Assembly (NCBI GenBank): GCA_014155875.1
Contig: JACEFZ010018131.1
Coordinates: 42,501-106,500, forward strand
Origin: Cepaea nemoralis
Taxonomy: Eukaryota; Mollusca; Gastropoda; Stylommatophora; Helicidae
Reading direction: 5' to 3'
Length of the DNA: 64,000 bases
Positions 1-11,467 of this stretch are shown here, in pieces. Below the pieces are notes generated by a model, which worked only from the letters and a program-made list of their open reading frames with translations, was not told where the DNA came from and did not search any database. A program made the translations under genes and the position numbers. Positions within the stretch are counted from its first letter, which is position 1, and each line of letters opens with the position of its first letter.

Positions 1-18
1 TCAGACAACTTGCCTGCA

Positions 19-243
19 GGTCCGCACGGCTGAATGGGTAAGAACGCGTGTTCTTAAACATCCGGTGTGCTGATGCCGAGGTAAGCGGTTCAGCCCCTAC
101 ACCGGACAGCTGGACTAACATGTTGATTGTCGTCCTTGACTTGCGGACGTACATTACAAGTACCTCTGAAGTCAGAGTGGGGTCACCTGATAGCGAGGAA
201 CACTGGTTACCGGGAAAGCTAATCCACATCGCTAGTCGATGTT
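19..243 (+). repeat. SINE family A (tRNA-derived), copy 1
   Basis: A tRNA-like head carries an A-box-like stretch (acggctgaatggg here, TGGCCGAATGG in better copies) and a B-box-like stretch (GGTTCAACCCC in other copies). A body follows with a conserved gagtggggtcacctgat segment and a tail ending in gggaaagctaatccacat. The long spacing between the boxes suggests a type II tRNA (Leu or Ser). At least seven more copies lie in the window on both strands. It is a non-autonomous Pol III retroposon. The assignment rests on the repeated copies and the box spacing; the parent tRNA is inferred. Confidence 0.75.
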
Positions 244-924
244 GATCCATCGACTAAACTAAACTATACTAGTCCTTCATTCGCGAATGAATTTCTATAG
301 GTGTCACCCTTTCACTGATTAAGAAAAAAACGGATAACAGAGGTGCAAGTCAAAAATGGGGCGGCCATCTTTAAATTCTCCTTATGAAGTCACCGTGTTC
401 GTCTGCACTGTGATGTCAAATGGTCAACACTCTTGACATCCTTACTAACAATATTGACAGGTTACAAGACTATGGAATGGTTATTGCAATTTCCATCACA
501 CTTTTAAGGCTTTCACTTGAGGCCCCCTCGTATATACATCCTTTATTAGCTACACAAAGGCATGTGACGAGGTGAAACATGCAGACAGCAGCAGGGTGAA
601 ATATGAAGAAAAACAACGGCTGCAGCAGGACATAACAATAGGAAAAACCAGCTTTGGGTATTTATAACTCCTGCGAAAAGATAAGACATAATAAACACGG
701 ACACAGTGTACCTTACAATGGACTCCATAAAGGTGAACATAAATCACAGAGTGAAAATCCCCCAAAAAAGAGACAATCCAAAAAAAAATATACAATAATA
801 AAATACAAACAAGTAATCTAGGACACAATAAACGACGTTTTAATTAAACAAACCTGGGACGTGACAACACAAACGAAGGAGTCGGATTTTAATATTATTT
901 TATACTTTTTTTTGCGCTCGCTCG
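244..924. other. unassigned AT-rich stretch
   Basis: About 680 bp with no convincing gene. Short minus-strand frames near 546-828 lack recognisable domains or splice sites. I see no repeat shared with the rest of the window. Confidence 0.5.
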
Positions 925-1456
925 CTTTGAACTCAAGCGTAGTCCATACACACAACTTCTAGTGTTGGACTGAATTTTGCGTGTGGATTAGCTTTCCCTA
1001 TTAATCGTGTCTTTCGCCATTAGGCGAACCCACTTCGACTTCAGAGGTACTTATAATTTACGTCCCCAAGTCAAGGACGATAGGTCAGCATTTTATTCCA
1101 ACTGTCCAGTATAGGGTTCCGAAGCTGGCTCCGTGGCTAAAGGCTTGCGAACGCGGTTCGTGAGCCGGGTACCAGGCGTTCGAAGCTCAGCTGCGACCGA
1201 TTTGTGCAGCAGACCGTGTCGCGTTGTGTTATAACGTGCTGGTATGGGAGCCGGTCGTTCCCAAAGCAATGGCAAACTACTGAACGTAACACTTGCCTAG
1301 TACATCAACAGCAGCTGAAAAATGCTGGTGTTGACTGCAGAGTCCCGTAAGGGATACGCAACAAATTTGTTAGTGTAGGGGTTGAACCCCTTACCTCGGC
1401 TTCAGCACACCGGATGTTTAAGAACACGCGTTCTTATCCATTCGGCCATGCTGACC
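925..1456 (-). repeat. SINE family A copy, split by a nested SINE B
   Basis: Read on the minus strand, the tRNA-like head is at 1372-1456 and the body and tail at 925-1104. The halves join at the point corresponding to the B-box side of the head (gtccggtgtaggg in intact copies). The intervening 1105-1371 is a SINE B copy, so SINE B transposed into an existing SINE A. Confidence 0.7.
1105..1371 (+). repeat. SINE family B (tRNA-derived), nested copy
   Basis: This is the most complete SINE B in the window. It has a tRNA-like head (ggctccgtggctaaagg) with a B-box-like gcgttcgaagctc, then a body with atttgtgcagcagacc, aatggcaaactactgaac and gctggtgttgactgc, and a tail near cgcaacaaatt. Related copies lie near 5.6, 25.9, 30.7, 33.7, 35.7, 60.1 and 60.8 kb. 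Confidence 0.7.
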
Positions 1457-1519
1457 TACATGTTATACTACTAGGTTTGTTCTTTAGATCTGTATGTGTT
1501 GTCCCGTCTCTGATGAAAC

Positions 1520-2575
1520 GTTTGTATTTCCTATTGAAACATGAAGACATGGTTAGAATGCTGGAAATGTTCAACATTACTGGTAAAGGTTTGAGAATAA
1601 TATAATAACGAACATGTTTACAACAAAGAGCCGCCATAAGAACTGACAACCATCTGGGGGATTGTCAACACATTAAACAAGGTTCATCATACAACATACA
1701 ACACTGCTGGATAATGGCAGGGTTGCGTACTGCTGTCACATATGTTTCATTTTTTGTACAGCAAAATAAAAATGATATTCATACATCCCACGACATGAAT
1801 ATCACTTGGTGTGCATTATGTAAACAACGTACGATGTGCTGGTGACATGGCTTTGGTCGCTGGAAATGAAACGGCAGTTATTTTCTTTTTCAAACTGATA
1901 GATATAATTGCATCAGAAAGTTAAAAGAAAGGACTAAGTCCGATCAACAGAAAACAGAAATAATTGTAAATACAAAGAAAATATGTCTTCCCAAATGCAA
2001 CACCAATGGGAATGGAAATAGTCTGAGACAGGTCAATGTATTTAATAGATGGGCCTTTTAATAACACCAGATGGAGCATGTATTAGGGAAGTTAAATGTA
2101 TAATAGCCCAAGCAAAAGCAGTATTTTACAAGATGACGAATATATACTGCAATGTAACTTTAAGTGTTTTCTTGAGACGAATGTTGCGAATTGCTTGGAC
2201 TGCCAGAATAACTAACAACGATTGTCTAAAAGAGGCTACCACAACTAGAACATTATATACAACAATAAGAAATAGACAAACAACTTTCTTGGTCTCCTGT
2301 TGAGAAGAGAGACATTAGAGAACATCATGACGACTGGAAAGATCGAGGGGAAGAAAGGCAGACCAAGAGAAATGATGTTGGATGGATTGAGACGGTGGCA
2401 TGGAGGAATATCATTAGCAGAGTTTATCAGAATACTAAAGACCGCGAGATCTGTGGAGAGCCATGAACGCCTACGCCAGCTGACAGGGCAGTTGATGATG
2501 AATGTAACTTTCTCAATCGTGGTTTGGAAAAGCGCTCTTAAGAGTGGTAATGGGCCCATACTGATGTGCGAAACC
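1520..2575 (+). pseudogene. non-LTR retrotransposon RT remnant (CFDP2/RTE-like type)
   Basis: Two pieces of one reverse transcriptase ORF can be read in shifting frames. At 1,540-1,660 the translation HEDMVRMLEMFNITGKGLRII matches the palm region of the element at 24.3 kb. From about 2,049 comes the post-RT region with LLITPDGACIREVKC, then TRTLYTTIRNRQTTFL and a C-terminal GKIEGKKGRPREMMLDG motif. These thumb and C-terminal motifs are typical of 'endonuclease-reverse transcriptase' proteins. Stops, frameshifts and an internal gap make it dead. The clade is inferred from motif style, not from a tree. Confidence 0.7.
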
Positions 2576-2599
2576 AATCATGGACAATTTGCAAACAAG

Positions 2600-3300
2600 T
2601 GAGGAATTATTAGGAAGCTGCGAACATGTGGTTTTATTGAAGAATGATGACAACACCGTCGATGGATAGAAAGAGCAATGAAGAAGATATCTTGAAAGAC
2701 GTTAACTCACAAAGAGAACTGGTTACTCGCGTCAGAGGAAGTCAGACCATGTTCTTTGCGCGTAGCATGAGAAGATGAAAGCTGGAGTATGTCGTCGCAA
2801 CAGAAAAGTTGTGGGGGGGGGGGGGGGGGGGGGAGAGAGAGAGAGAAGGGAAGACCAAGGGGGAAGACACTGGATAATGTGGCATCATGACATGGAAGAA
2901 CATCAGTATCAGAAATTATTGGTAGTACACGTGACAGAAGTCTGTGGGCAGACATGATCACCAACGCCAGACGGTATGGATTATAAGAAGATTGGCACTA
3001 AACAAGACAGAAGGATTGTGGACAGACATGATCACCAACGCCACACGGCATGGACTATAAGAAGATTGACACTACACGAGATAGAAGGCTGTGGACAGAT
3101 ATGATCACCAACGCCAGACAGCATGGACTATAAGAAGATTGGCACTAAACGAGACAGAAGGATGTGGACAGACATGATCACCAACGCCACACGGCATGGA
3201 CTATAAGAAGATTGACAGTACACGAGACAAAAGGCTGTGGACAGGTATGATCACCAACGCCACACGGCATGGGTTATTAAAAGTCTTAAAAGTATAGAGG
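2600..3300 (+). pseudogene. second RT C-terminal remnant, 3' end amplified in tandem
   Basis: Translation in mixed frames gives ELVTRVRGSQTMFFARSMRR and a terminal motif DRRLWTDMITNA. These match the C-terminus of the same class of non-LTR proteins. It includes a poly-G and GA tract at about 2,812-2,846. The last coding motif is repeated in the 73-bp array listed separately. There is no intact frame. Confidence 0.6.
2944..3283 (+). repeat. 73-bp tandem repeat, about 4.6 copies
   Basis: The segment beginning gtggacagacatgatcacc recurs at 2944 (as gtgggcagac), 3018, 3091, 3164 and 3237. The spacings are 74, 73, 73 and 73 bp, and the copies differ by a few substitutions. In one frame it encodes the RT-terminal motif RRLWTDMITNA, so the array arose from the 3' end of a retrotransposon. 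Confidence 0.85.
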
Positions 3301-3310
3301 ATCGACTTAT

Positions 3311-3430
3311 TGCTTCGGGTTTTATCCCATATGGCTCGGTCTCTTTCTGCAGGGTGGCCTGCCGAAAGCATCGCACAAAGCACGAACTCTGTAGCTCCAG
3401 CGACGACTCCCGGGAGTCTCCGAGAAATAT
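3311..3430 (+). repeat. dispersed repeat F, copy 1
   Basis: The stretch from ttttatcccatatggctc through cacaaagcacgaactctg to ccgggagtctccgag recurs at 62,408-62,510 on the same strand and in inverted, more diverged form at 11,270-11,440. No coding content is recognised. It is probably a short interspersed element or the 3' end of an unidentified retroposon. Confidence 0.6.
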
Positions 3431-4574
3431 AAGACGAAGAAGAAGGTGTGATCACTAACTCAATACGTAAATGTTTCGGCTTCGTGCTATTTGCTTCTGC
3501 AAAAACATGACTAAAACCCGTGCGACACCGACCAGATTGTGTGGTCACTAGTGCAGCTGGTCTTATCTTTTCGACATACTTAAATTGACACATCCTGTCT
3601 ATATTCCCAGTTTATGGCACGACTTCAGCAAACTTAATCAGCACGCTTAAATTTATGTTTTCGCTGTTTTTCATGATTGAAACATAAAACACAATAAAAT
3701 GCATTCGTGTTGCTAAAATATATGCCGAATTAACAAAAGCAAGATAATCTTATTATAAATGAATTGCTTGACTTTGTTAGATAGTAAAAATATTAAACCA
3801 GATGCCAATGTTCTTTTCGGCAAGAAAACTATGCGCTATATGAAGACATTAATGAACATTTAGTTCTCTTTTGTTCACAATTTCTTTGACTGCTATAATT
3901 CTCTAGGTATCTGCTCGACTTGGGATGCGATGCAGGCGGGTTCGCTACCATTGGTATGGTTTATGGGGTCACGCGAGTACGCAAGTCACTCGACCAGAAT
4001 TTCGAGACATGGGGCAAGGAGATGGTGGGGAGGGGGAGACAGAGAGAGGGGAGAGGGGGAGGAAGAGGGGGAAGGGAGCTATCAATTCCTCCTTCGCAAG
4101 TAACTAACAATTTACTGTTGCGAATTTCCAGGCGTACACTTTTTCAACACAAAACAACAAAGAGCTGTATTTGGTGAAAAGTGAGTCATGAACGTGGCAC
4201 AGACGTGAGAAACAGCGATTAAACGTGTCTCTTTAATCACGACTTAGAAACCGTCAGCTGTTTATTTGCTGCCCAATCTGGCGATCTACGAGTAGTGTCT
4301 TGTAAATGCAGAAGTCACAAATATATTCCACGATTGTTTTGCCTGGCATGTTTCGCTGCATAGTGTCAGGTGTATACTGCAGGGTATTATATCATAGGAA
4401 GTAATTATACCAATAGTACTTTGGCTGTAATACTCAATACATAGTCACTGATATTGTTCTAGTTTCTCTGGGAACTTGAGAGCCACGCCAAGTACTTTTA
4501 GTAAGATAACCGGGGGCAAAAAACTTGTGGTGGTTGGGCAAAATCGGCAGGTCATTGAAGCAGTACATCCTGAT
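3431..4574. other. unassigned region with a purine-rich tract
   Basis: More than 1.1 kb without a recognisable gene. The only structure is a G/A-only stretch at about 4,018-4,078, which creates spurious Gly/Arg-rich frames on the plus strand. Confidence 0.5.
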
Positions 4575-4577
4575 CAT

Positions 4578-5086
4578 CCTTACCTTATCTAATAGTTTGT
4601 CCTGTACGGAATGTTGTTCTCATAGTTTGTCCTGTACATAATTTTACTGAAATAGTTTGTCTTGTATAAGGGGCGGCTGGCCGTGTGGCTAGAACGCCGG
4701 ACTCTCCTTCGGGAGACCCGGGTTCGATCCCTCGGTAAGGTGTGGGATTTTTTTCTGTCGGGGGCAAAAAGAAAATCCTAACCTGCACAGTTCGCGGCGA
4801 CTGCACTAGTCAGGCGGCCTTTATTCCTCAGACTCAAAGACCCCTCTGCCATACACCGCAATGTACTACTATATTGGCAGTAAATGACAGCTTTTTTTTT
4901 TTTACAGTTTGTCCTGTACAGAATGCTCCTCTAATAGTTTGTCCTGTACAGAATGTTCCTGCCATAGTTTGTCCTGTACAAAATGTTCCTCCCATAGTTT
5001 GTCCTGTAAGGAATGTTCCTCCCATAGTTTGTCCTGTACAAAATGTTTCTCCCATACGTTATCCTGCACAGAATGTCCTTCCTATG
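4578..5086 (+). repeat. minisatellite of about 30 bp, split by a SINE-like insert
   Basis: The unit atagtttgtcctgtacagaa plus tgttcctccc occurs about three times at 4,590-4,665 and six to seven times at 4,905-5,086. The two blocks are separated by a tRNA-like element (4,668-4,905). The unit length (28-30 bp) lets all frames stay open for short distances, which explains the overlapping ORFs on both strands. Confidence 0.8.
4668..4905 (+). repeat. tRNA-Glu-like SINE inserted in a minisatellite
   Basis: The 5' part reads like a tRNA: an A-box region ctggccgtgtggctagaac, an anticodon-arm-like ccggactctccttcggg, and an excellent B box, gggttcgatccctcgg. About 150 bp of unrelated body and a T-rich 3' end follow. 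The head resembles tRNA-Glu. The acceptor stem does not close, so a functional tRNA gene is unlikely. Confidence 0.6.
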
Positions 5087-5159
5087 AGCTTTTGAAACTA
5101 ATAGTATGGTAGGAGTCACAAATATTAATAATTTCAAATGGGCTTAAAATATTACCATC

Positions 5160-5380
5160 ATCAGTATGTGTCCCGCCAATTAGCGTAGGCGTTTAAATTA
5201 AGTCTCTCCACAGATCTGCTGATAATATTCCGCCATGACACGGTCTCAGACGATTCAGCGTTATTTCTCTGTGTCTTCCTCTAACTCTTCGCCCCACTTT
5301 CCGTTCGTCAAGATGTTTGCCAATCCCGTTCTTTTCATTGTGTGACTAAAGAACGTTGTTTGTGACTTTCTTACAGTTGT
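5160..5380 (-). pseudogene. RT C-terminal remnant
   Basis: The minus strand aligns by eye with the post-RT region of the remnant at 2.25-2.5 kb: lattggcaaacatcttgac-type sequence, a GRR-rich segment and a terminal ctgtggagagac. No intact frame remains. It is one of many fragments of this abundant non-LTR family. Confidence 0.45.
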
Positions 5381-5574
5381 ATACAGTAGCGAGCTGGGTC
5401 TAAAATTATTCACCGACAGAAGGCAACGATAACTTAAAGGGCATTAACACTGTAAACATATTTCTAATGTTTAAGGGATCCACTTCATCACTCATACAGA
5501 GGCCACTTGCCAGCAGACAAGATGGCCTGTCCACCACTTGTGTATAATGTACTACTTCAATTGCAGACTCTGTG

Positions 5575-5800
5575 CGAAGGGTTTACGGACGCAATTCGTA
5601 ATCCTGCATACCGCGATCGAAACACAGCTGTGGCCGATTTGGCAGCAGACCGCCTGGAATTGGTTTTCATACAATGGTATAAGTGCCGGTCGTTAAGACA
5701 GTAATGGCAAACTACTGAACGTACATTTGCCCAGAAATCACAAACGGCCACAAATTACAGTTGACTTCTAATCTTGTAAAGCACATGCAACTAACTTTAA
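5575..5800 (+). repeat. SINE family B copy
   Basis: It shares with the other copies aattcgtaatcctgcatacc, gatttggcagcagaccgcc, gtaatggcaaactactgaac and the tail gcacatgcaactaac. The head is shortened. Plus orientation. Confidence 0.7.
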
Positions 5801-6428
5801 CTGGTACGATTAGTATTGAGACTATATCCTGGCTGTAGATGAGGAAATATCCCGAGTATGGCCATATCGGTTCTTGATGCAACTTATCTCCAAGAAATAA
5901 AGGGAATTTATAACTTTACTTACTGTCCTATTAGCATGAAGCTGGGTCTCATCACATTATCCAGAGCCTTGCCGGCTGGCATGGGCGATCATACTTCTCC
6001 ACAAATTGCGATCTCCGACGCCATGGATCAATTCGTGTGTTGGCTACCTTGCGCGTTATGATACAAGACGGTTCCAAATGTTGCTGTATGTAGCCGGGGC
6101 GGGGTTGGGTGAGCGCATAACCTTACATAAATACCCCAGTGGCTCATGCATTCATCACCTATGCAGCAAAAGTCCAACTCCTGGCCTTCACGTAGCGGAA
6201 TTGTTTTAACTATCAGGAGAAGGGGCGAGTCACTGGCGCCGAGAAATAACCAGAAAGCGCTAGATGTGTATGCACGTACATGCATGAGCAGACACGTGTG
6301 TGAGTGCCTACACACCTAACTCGAGTAAGACCAGTCTGCTCAAGCAAAGGAAAGGTGCTGAAGACGGAGGCAACCAGCCATGAGGCGCACCACAGAAATC
6401 AGGACGCCACGCAATCACGCGTAATGAA
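5801..6428. other. unassigned region
   Basis: About 630 bp without a recognised gene or a repeat shared with the window. Short ORFs on both strands lack domains. The last part (about 6,330-6,428) may be the 5' end of the non-LTR element that follows. Confidence 0.4.
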
Positions 6429-6429
6429 A

Positions 6430-9400
6430 TATGTCAACTACTGCTAAATGTAACGGTGCTTGCTCTGCTTTGGATCCCCAGGCAGGTGCAGTGCCGGGCC
6501 CTTTGCCTCGAAAGGGTCCAACCACAGCTACTGGAAGTCCTTCTCATATATCCTGCGGAGCCACGGGACCTGAGAAAAGAGCGTCTGGCCATACCAAACA
6601 AAGATTTAAAATAATGCACTGGAATGCGGAGAGTCGACAACAACAACAAAAAATAAACTAGAAAACGTCTCGGACCAAGAAAAAGTAAGCGGATGTTGCT
6701 TGCAAGAAACTCACCTCAACGAAAATATAGCCTTCAAAATCAGAGGCTACCAGTATTACCGATCTGACCGAAAGGACAGACGAAAATGGTAGGATACTGA
6801 CCCTTCTCAAATTGAAGTTTACATGGAAGGGGCTGAGTATCAGACTCTAAACTTAAGACAGGCAATACAGACCTACATCTGATCAATTACGACTGTCCAA
6901 GTGACTGCCCACAGGCACTGGACACTACCATTAAAAGAAAAAATGATTGTGTATAGCGATTTCAACAGCCACTCGCAGAGCTGGGGCTATGATCACATGG
7001 ACCAGAGAGGAGAGAGACTGGAAGACTGGTAGGATGAAAATAGATTCATCTTGATTAAAAAGCCGTCCGACCCACATACTTTCTACTCGAGATCATGGCA
7101 CACTACAACTACACCTGACCTGGCTTTTCATTCACCAGACCTGGAGTGGAACATTCAAACGAATTGTTGGGAAACAACTTGGTGGCAATGACCATCGGCC
7201 AGTCTTTCTAACTGTAGAAAATGAGCTTGTAAGTGAAAGCAGCACCCTCTCGAGGTAGAACTACAAGAAAGCAGACTGGACAATGTACAAGCATCGCACC
7301 AGCATACTGGTTAGAAATCTGAACATAGATAAAGACATAAATAAAGTAGTTGAAGAGTTTGAGAAATGCATACTACAAGCAACTCGAAAAACAGTACCAA
7401 GAGGAGCCCTTAAACATTATAAGCCCTACTGGAGTAGTGAACTGGAACAGTTGCATAATGATGTGGAAGTGTGTAGACAGCAAGCAGAGGCCAAACCCAG
7501 CCAACAGCACCACAATAATTACCAGCACGCAAAAGCCAAATTTCGAAGGGCCAAGCTGCAGGCTAGACGGAAAAGCTGGCAGGAGAAAACAGTCTCTGAA
7601 CTTTGAAAGAGATACATGGAAATTGTGGAAGCTAATAAAACAACTTAATGATGAGGGCACAGGGAGAAACTCAAAAATTGCACTACATAAAAACGGAAAC
7701 ATCTTAATGGGAAAGCAAGCATCTGACCATTTTGCGGACTCATTCGCACAAGATAACAATATCGACATTAGTCCAAAGAAACAACAAGAGATTCGAGAGA
7801 AATGGCGACATACAGGACAGAATGAAACATCACATGAAGTTCTGGAGGTACCTATCACAATCAGCGAACTCGAGCTAGCCATATCAAAACTGAAAATGAG
7901 AAAGTCACCAAGAGCTGATGGTATCTCCAATGAAATTATCAGGAACCTAGGAACAGAGGCCTAAGCAAAGCTGTTGCAGATCTTCAATAACAACTGGACC
8001 TTGGGCAGAGTTCCAGAAGCCTGGAGAGAAGCAATCATGATACCCCGCATAAAATCAGGGAAAGATAGTTCCATTGCCTCCAGCTACAGACCAGTTAGCC
8101 TCACCAGCTGCCTCTGCAAACACAATGGAGCGCATCATCAATAACAGACTGCAGTGGTACATTGAAAGTGAAAACATCCTTGTGCCACAGCAAGCTGGCT
8201 TTAGGCAGTGCTACTCTACGGAAGATCAGACAACCTACTTCTCTCAAGAAATTGAGGATGCATTCCAAGAGAAGAAACTGGATGCTTGCTACATGGATAG
8301 ATCTGAAGAAAGCCTTTGACAGTCTGGAAAGAAGGTCTGATGAAGAAACTGAGAAACTGTAAAGTCAATGGAAGAATACACAAATGGGTGAAAGCATACT
8401 TGCACAACAGAAGAGCCCGAGTACAGATAGACGGACTCAAGAGCAAGAAAGTACTACTGCGCCACGGTGTTCCCCAGGGAGGAGTCTTGTCCCCCACACA
8501 TTTTCTAATCTTCATCAATGATCTTGTTGCTAATCTACCACATGGAATTAAAGCAGCAATGTACACTGATGACCTGGTTCTATGGAGCACAAATGAACAT
8601 GCATCAGTGGCCACCAGATCGCTACAAATAGCTGTAGATGCATTTGTTGCATGGGTAAATAAATGGTGTGTCAGCATAAACACTGACAAGTGCAGCACCA
8701 CTCCATTTACCCTCTCTCCAAAACAAAAGGCAGGAATCATCCAGATAAATGGAACGCCCCTAAGAGAAGATAAAGAACCAACATACCTTGGAGTAACATT
8801 TGATGGCAGGGTGACATGGAGAAAGCACATCAACAAAGCAGTAGCAAAAGCCAGAAGGAAAATAGCCATCCTGAGAAAGCTAAGTGGAACCACATGGGGA
8901 GCCAGTGGGAAAATACTTAGCAAGGTTTATCAATAGAGCATACGACCACACTTGCAATACGGGTCAACTGCGTGGTGTTCAGCATCAAACACCACACTAC
9001 AAGAGCTGGACAAGGTGCAAAATCAAGCACTTAGAGTCACCACAGGAGGGATTATATCAACCCCTATAGTGGAGATGGAGAAGATGGGGAGGACACAAGC
9101 ACTGAGAGAACGCAGAGATACGAAAACGCTTATATAAGCGAAAAGTTCCTCAGCTTGCCAGGCCATCCTATGAAGAACAGATTTGAAAACTTAGCTATGG
9201 GGCGGTTGAAAAGAAGCAGCTTTATCCACCAGGCCAAACGACTGCAGAGAAATCACCGATCTGCCCACAGTTGGTATCCTTCTGAAAACTATACCAGAGA
9301 GAACTCCATGGAAAGATGAACATTGACTATCACTACAAATTCCAGACAAAAGTGAGAGGAATATTTAACAAGGAAGAACAGAACAGTGTACAGCACAGAA

Positions 9401-10205
9401 CAGCCACTCTCAGCTTCCTTGATGAAGAATACCCACAGGAAACTCTGGATCCGAGTCTACACAGATGGGTCAGCACAAAATGCTGTTCGAAATGGAGGAG
9501 CGGGAGTGTGCATAGAATACCCAAATAATACTAGGGACACGGCCAGAGTATCCAACAGGAAAGTACTGCCATAACTATGATGCTGAAATTGAGGCAATCA
9601 AGATAGCAACAGAGAAATTACTAAATACCAGCCATGGTACACAACCTGTGGTGCTTTTGACAGATGCAAAATCAGTACTCGAGGCGCTCCTACCTGGGAA
9701 ATTGCCAGTACTAAGGACACTACTTTCTGAACTTAGCAGTCAGCATAAGGTCACTCATACAGTGGATACCATCCCACTGTGGAATACCTGGAAACGACAG
9801 AGCTGATCGATTGGCTAAGGAAGGAGCAAAAGAAGAACAGCCTGATGTGCCCGTTACATACCACCAAAAGAAAAGAATGATCAAATCAGTCAGAAAGCCA
9901 CCAAAACCTGCTCAAGATGACTACCACATTCTGTACAGACCAGAACAAGTCTGTGCCTCAGAACAGGACACAATAGATTACGTAACCACATGTATACAAA
10001 ATTTAAGATTGGTAAATCAGCCATGTGCACATGTGGATTGGCGTCGCAGACAGCAGAGCACATACCCCAAGACTGCCCAAATTACAACATGTCCAGGCAA
10101 ACCTTCTGGCCTAGAGAGACGACAGTGGAAGATACAATCTATGGACCGCTGAGTGAACTAAAAAAGACAGTTAAATTCATACAAGAGACAACATTGCAGT
10201 TATAG
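6430..10205 (+). pseudogene. non-LTR retrotransposon ORF2 with endonuclease, RT and RNase H (decayed)
   Basis: Read in order across several frames. An APE-like endonuclease start, FKIMHWNAES, is at about 6,605. Next are LQETHLNENIAF-like sequence and TPDLAFHSPDLEW near 7,115. The RT follows from about 7,850 with SPRADGISNEIIRNLG, KAFDSLE, GVPQGGVLSP (about 8,465) and the catalytic box YTDD (about 8,563). An RNase H domain comes next (RVYTDGSAQNA, about 9,450; DAKSVLEALL; DRADRLAKEGAKEEQ, about 9,800). A Cys/His cluster, CTCGLASQTAEH, lies at about 10,030. Many frameshifts and stops break it. RT plus RNase H plus a terminal knuckle fits the I, Ingi or Nimb groups; the exact clade is undetermined. 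Confidence 0.85.
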
Positions 10206-10224
10206 ACATATTTCAAGAGAATGA

Positions 10225-10430
10225 AAGAAGAAGATGATACAAGACTTGAGTCTTCACCCGCTGTCTTCCTCTATCTCTTTCTGCAAATTTTTCCAGTTGT
10301 CACATGTTCCAGTTTTTGTCTTCGCATAACGTGGCCAAAAAAAAAAATGACTGCCTCTTTCTGGTGTGTATGATAAGTTGTCTGTGTGACTCAGCTTCCC
10401 TTAAAATGTGCTGGAGTCTACTGACATTGA
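10225..10430 (-). pseudogene. RT C-terminal remnant
   Basis: On the minus strand, sequence around 10,250-10,340 encodes a decayed KRGHVMRR/GKIxxKRDRGRQ-type motif like the CFDP2/RTE-like C-termini elsewhere here. It directly follows the preceding element in opposite orientation. Confidence 0.4.
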
Positions 10431-11049
10431 AATATCTCACCCCGTAGGGCAAATACCAGCTCAGGCCTAACCCCAGCCAATCGGAAGCTGCTGCGCGGAA
10501 TCATGACCTGCTTACATCTAATATGCCACTTCATAGACGCCAAGTTCTTTTTGTGCACCTGAATTTAAAGGCTGTGAGAAGGGAATGGTAACTAACAAAC
10601 AACCTCCGTTGAGATGGTTGTTTGGCACCCGGTCGCGAGGAAAGTCTCCACCAAACTCATTACCTTAGATGGCTTGAGCATGGAAACCTCTGAGTGAAAA
10701 TCAAATCTTCCCAAGGATTCACAATCAATCAATTTACTAACTTCACCTGTAATGTAAACTGAGAACTGTCAGACACAGAGTCAAGAAAGCAGCCAGAAAG
10801 AATCAAGAAAACCATGTGCTATTTGAGGAAATTAACGAACATTTAGTTGCTGGACTAATACAAGCTAACATTTTAGTTCAGGTGGTGTGACCTTCCACTT
10901 GACCTTTTCACTGTCTCCGAGTTTCAGTGTTTCTGAGCTCGGAGAGGGAAAGAAGAGCTCTGCAGCATTCCATGCAGATGAAGCTCCGGTACCGAGTCAG
11001 GAGTCAAGTCTCTCCACCAACCTCACTACCACAGAGCAAGCCCCTGGGA
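10431..11049. other. unassigned region
   Basis: About 600 bp with no supported gene. It contains no repeat that I can match elsewhere in the window. Confidence 0.4.
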
Positions 11050-11250
11050 GTCTCCGCGGCACATTGGCCACGTTGCCTGCCTCATGCTCTGAAGGTTGTG
11101 GGTTTGATTCCAGGTCGCACCTCTGAAATCTCAGTCTGATGGCGAGGGACACTGGTAATAGCGAAAGCTAATCCACACGCAAAATTCAGTCCAGTGCTAT
11201 TAGAACCAGTGTGTGTGGACTACGCTTGAGTTCAAAGAGATACGTGCCAA
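11050..11250 (+). repeat. SINE with tRNA-Met-like head and family A tail
   Basis: The head (about 11,057-11,122) has tgcctcatgctctgaaggtt followed by a B-box-like gggtttgattcc and looks like an elongator tRNA-Met. The following 130 bp (ctgatggcgagggacactgg to gactacgcttgagttc) is the family A tail. So the tail module is shared while the Pol III head differs from the standard family A head. Confidence 0.6.
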
Positions 11251-11269
11251 AATAATTTCAGTTTACGTT

Positions 11270-11440
11270 ATTCGGTTTATGAGTGCAATTTTCTATGAGG
11301 CTCCTGGGTGTTTCTTGCAGATGCTACAGAATTCGTGCTTTGTGCGACGCTTTTGGCAGAATGCCCTGTAGAAAGAGACAGCCAAATAGGATAAAATGTG
11401 ATGCAATGAAGCCAATCCTCCTGTTTTTAAACCCATTTGT
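11270..11440 (-). repeat. dispersed repeat F, inverted copy
   Basis: The minus strand contains cacaaagcacgaattctg and flanking sequence corresponding to the repeats at 3,311-3,430 and 62,408-62,510. It ends about 28 bp before the hAT-type MITE. Confidence 0.5.
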
Positions 11441-11467
11441 TAGAGCACGTCTTTTCAGGGTTTAGAA

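Noticed and set aside
4668..4745. Functional tRNA-Glu gene
   Set aside because: The internal boxes are good but the acceptor ends do not pair and SINE-like body follows.
7373..7930. 185-codon minus-strand ORF
   Set aside because: Antisense shadow of the same non-LTR element; Ser/Phe/Cys-rich with no domain.
8216..8923. 235-codon minus-strand ORF
   Set aside because: It is antisense to the RT domain of the 6.4-10.2 kb element, which has clear motifs on the plus strand.
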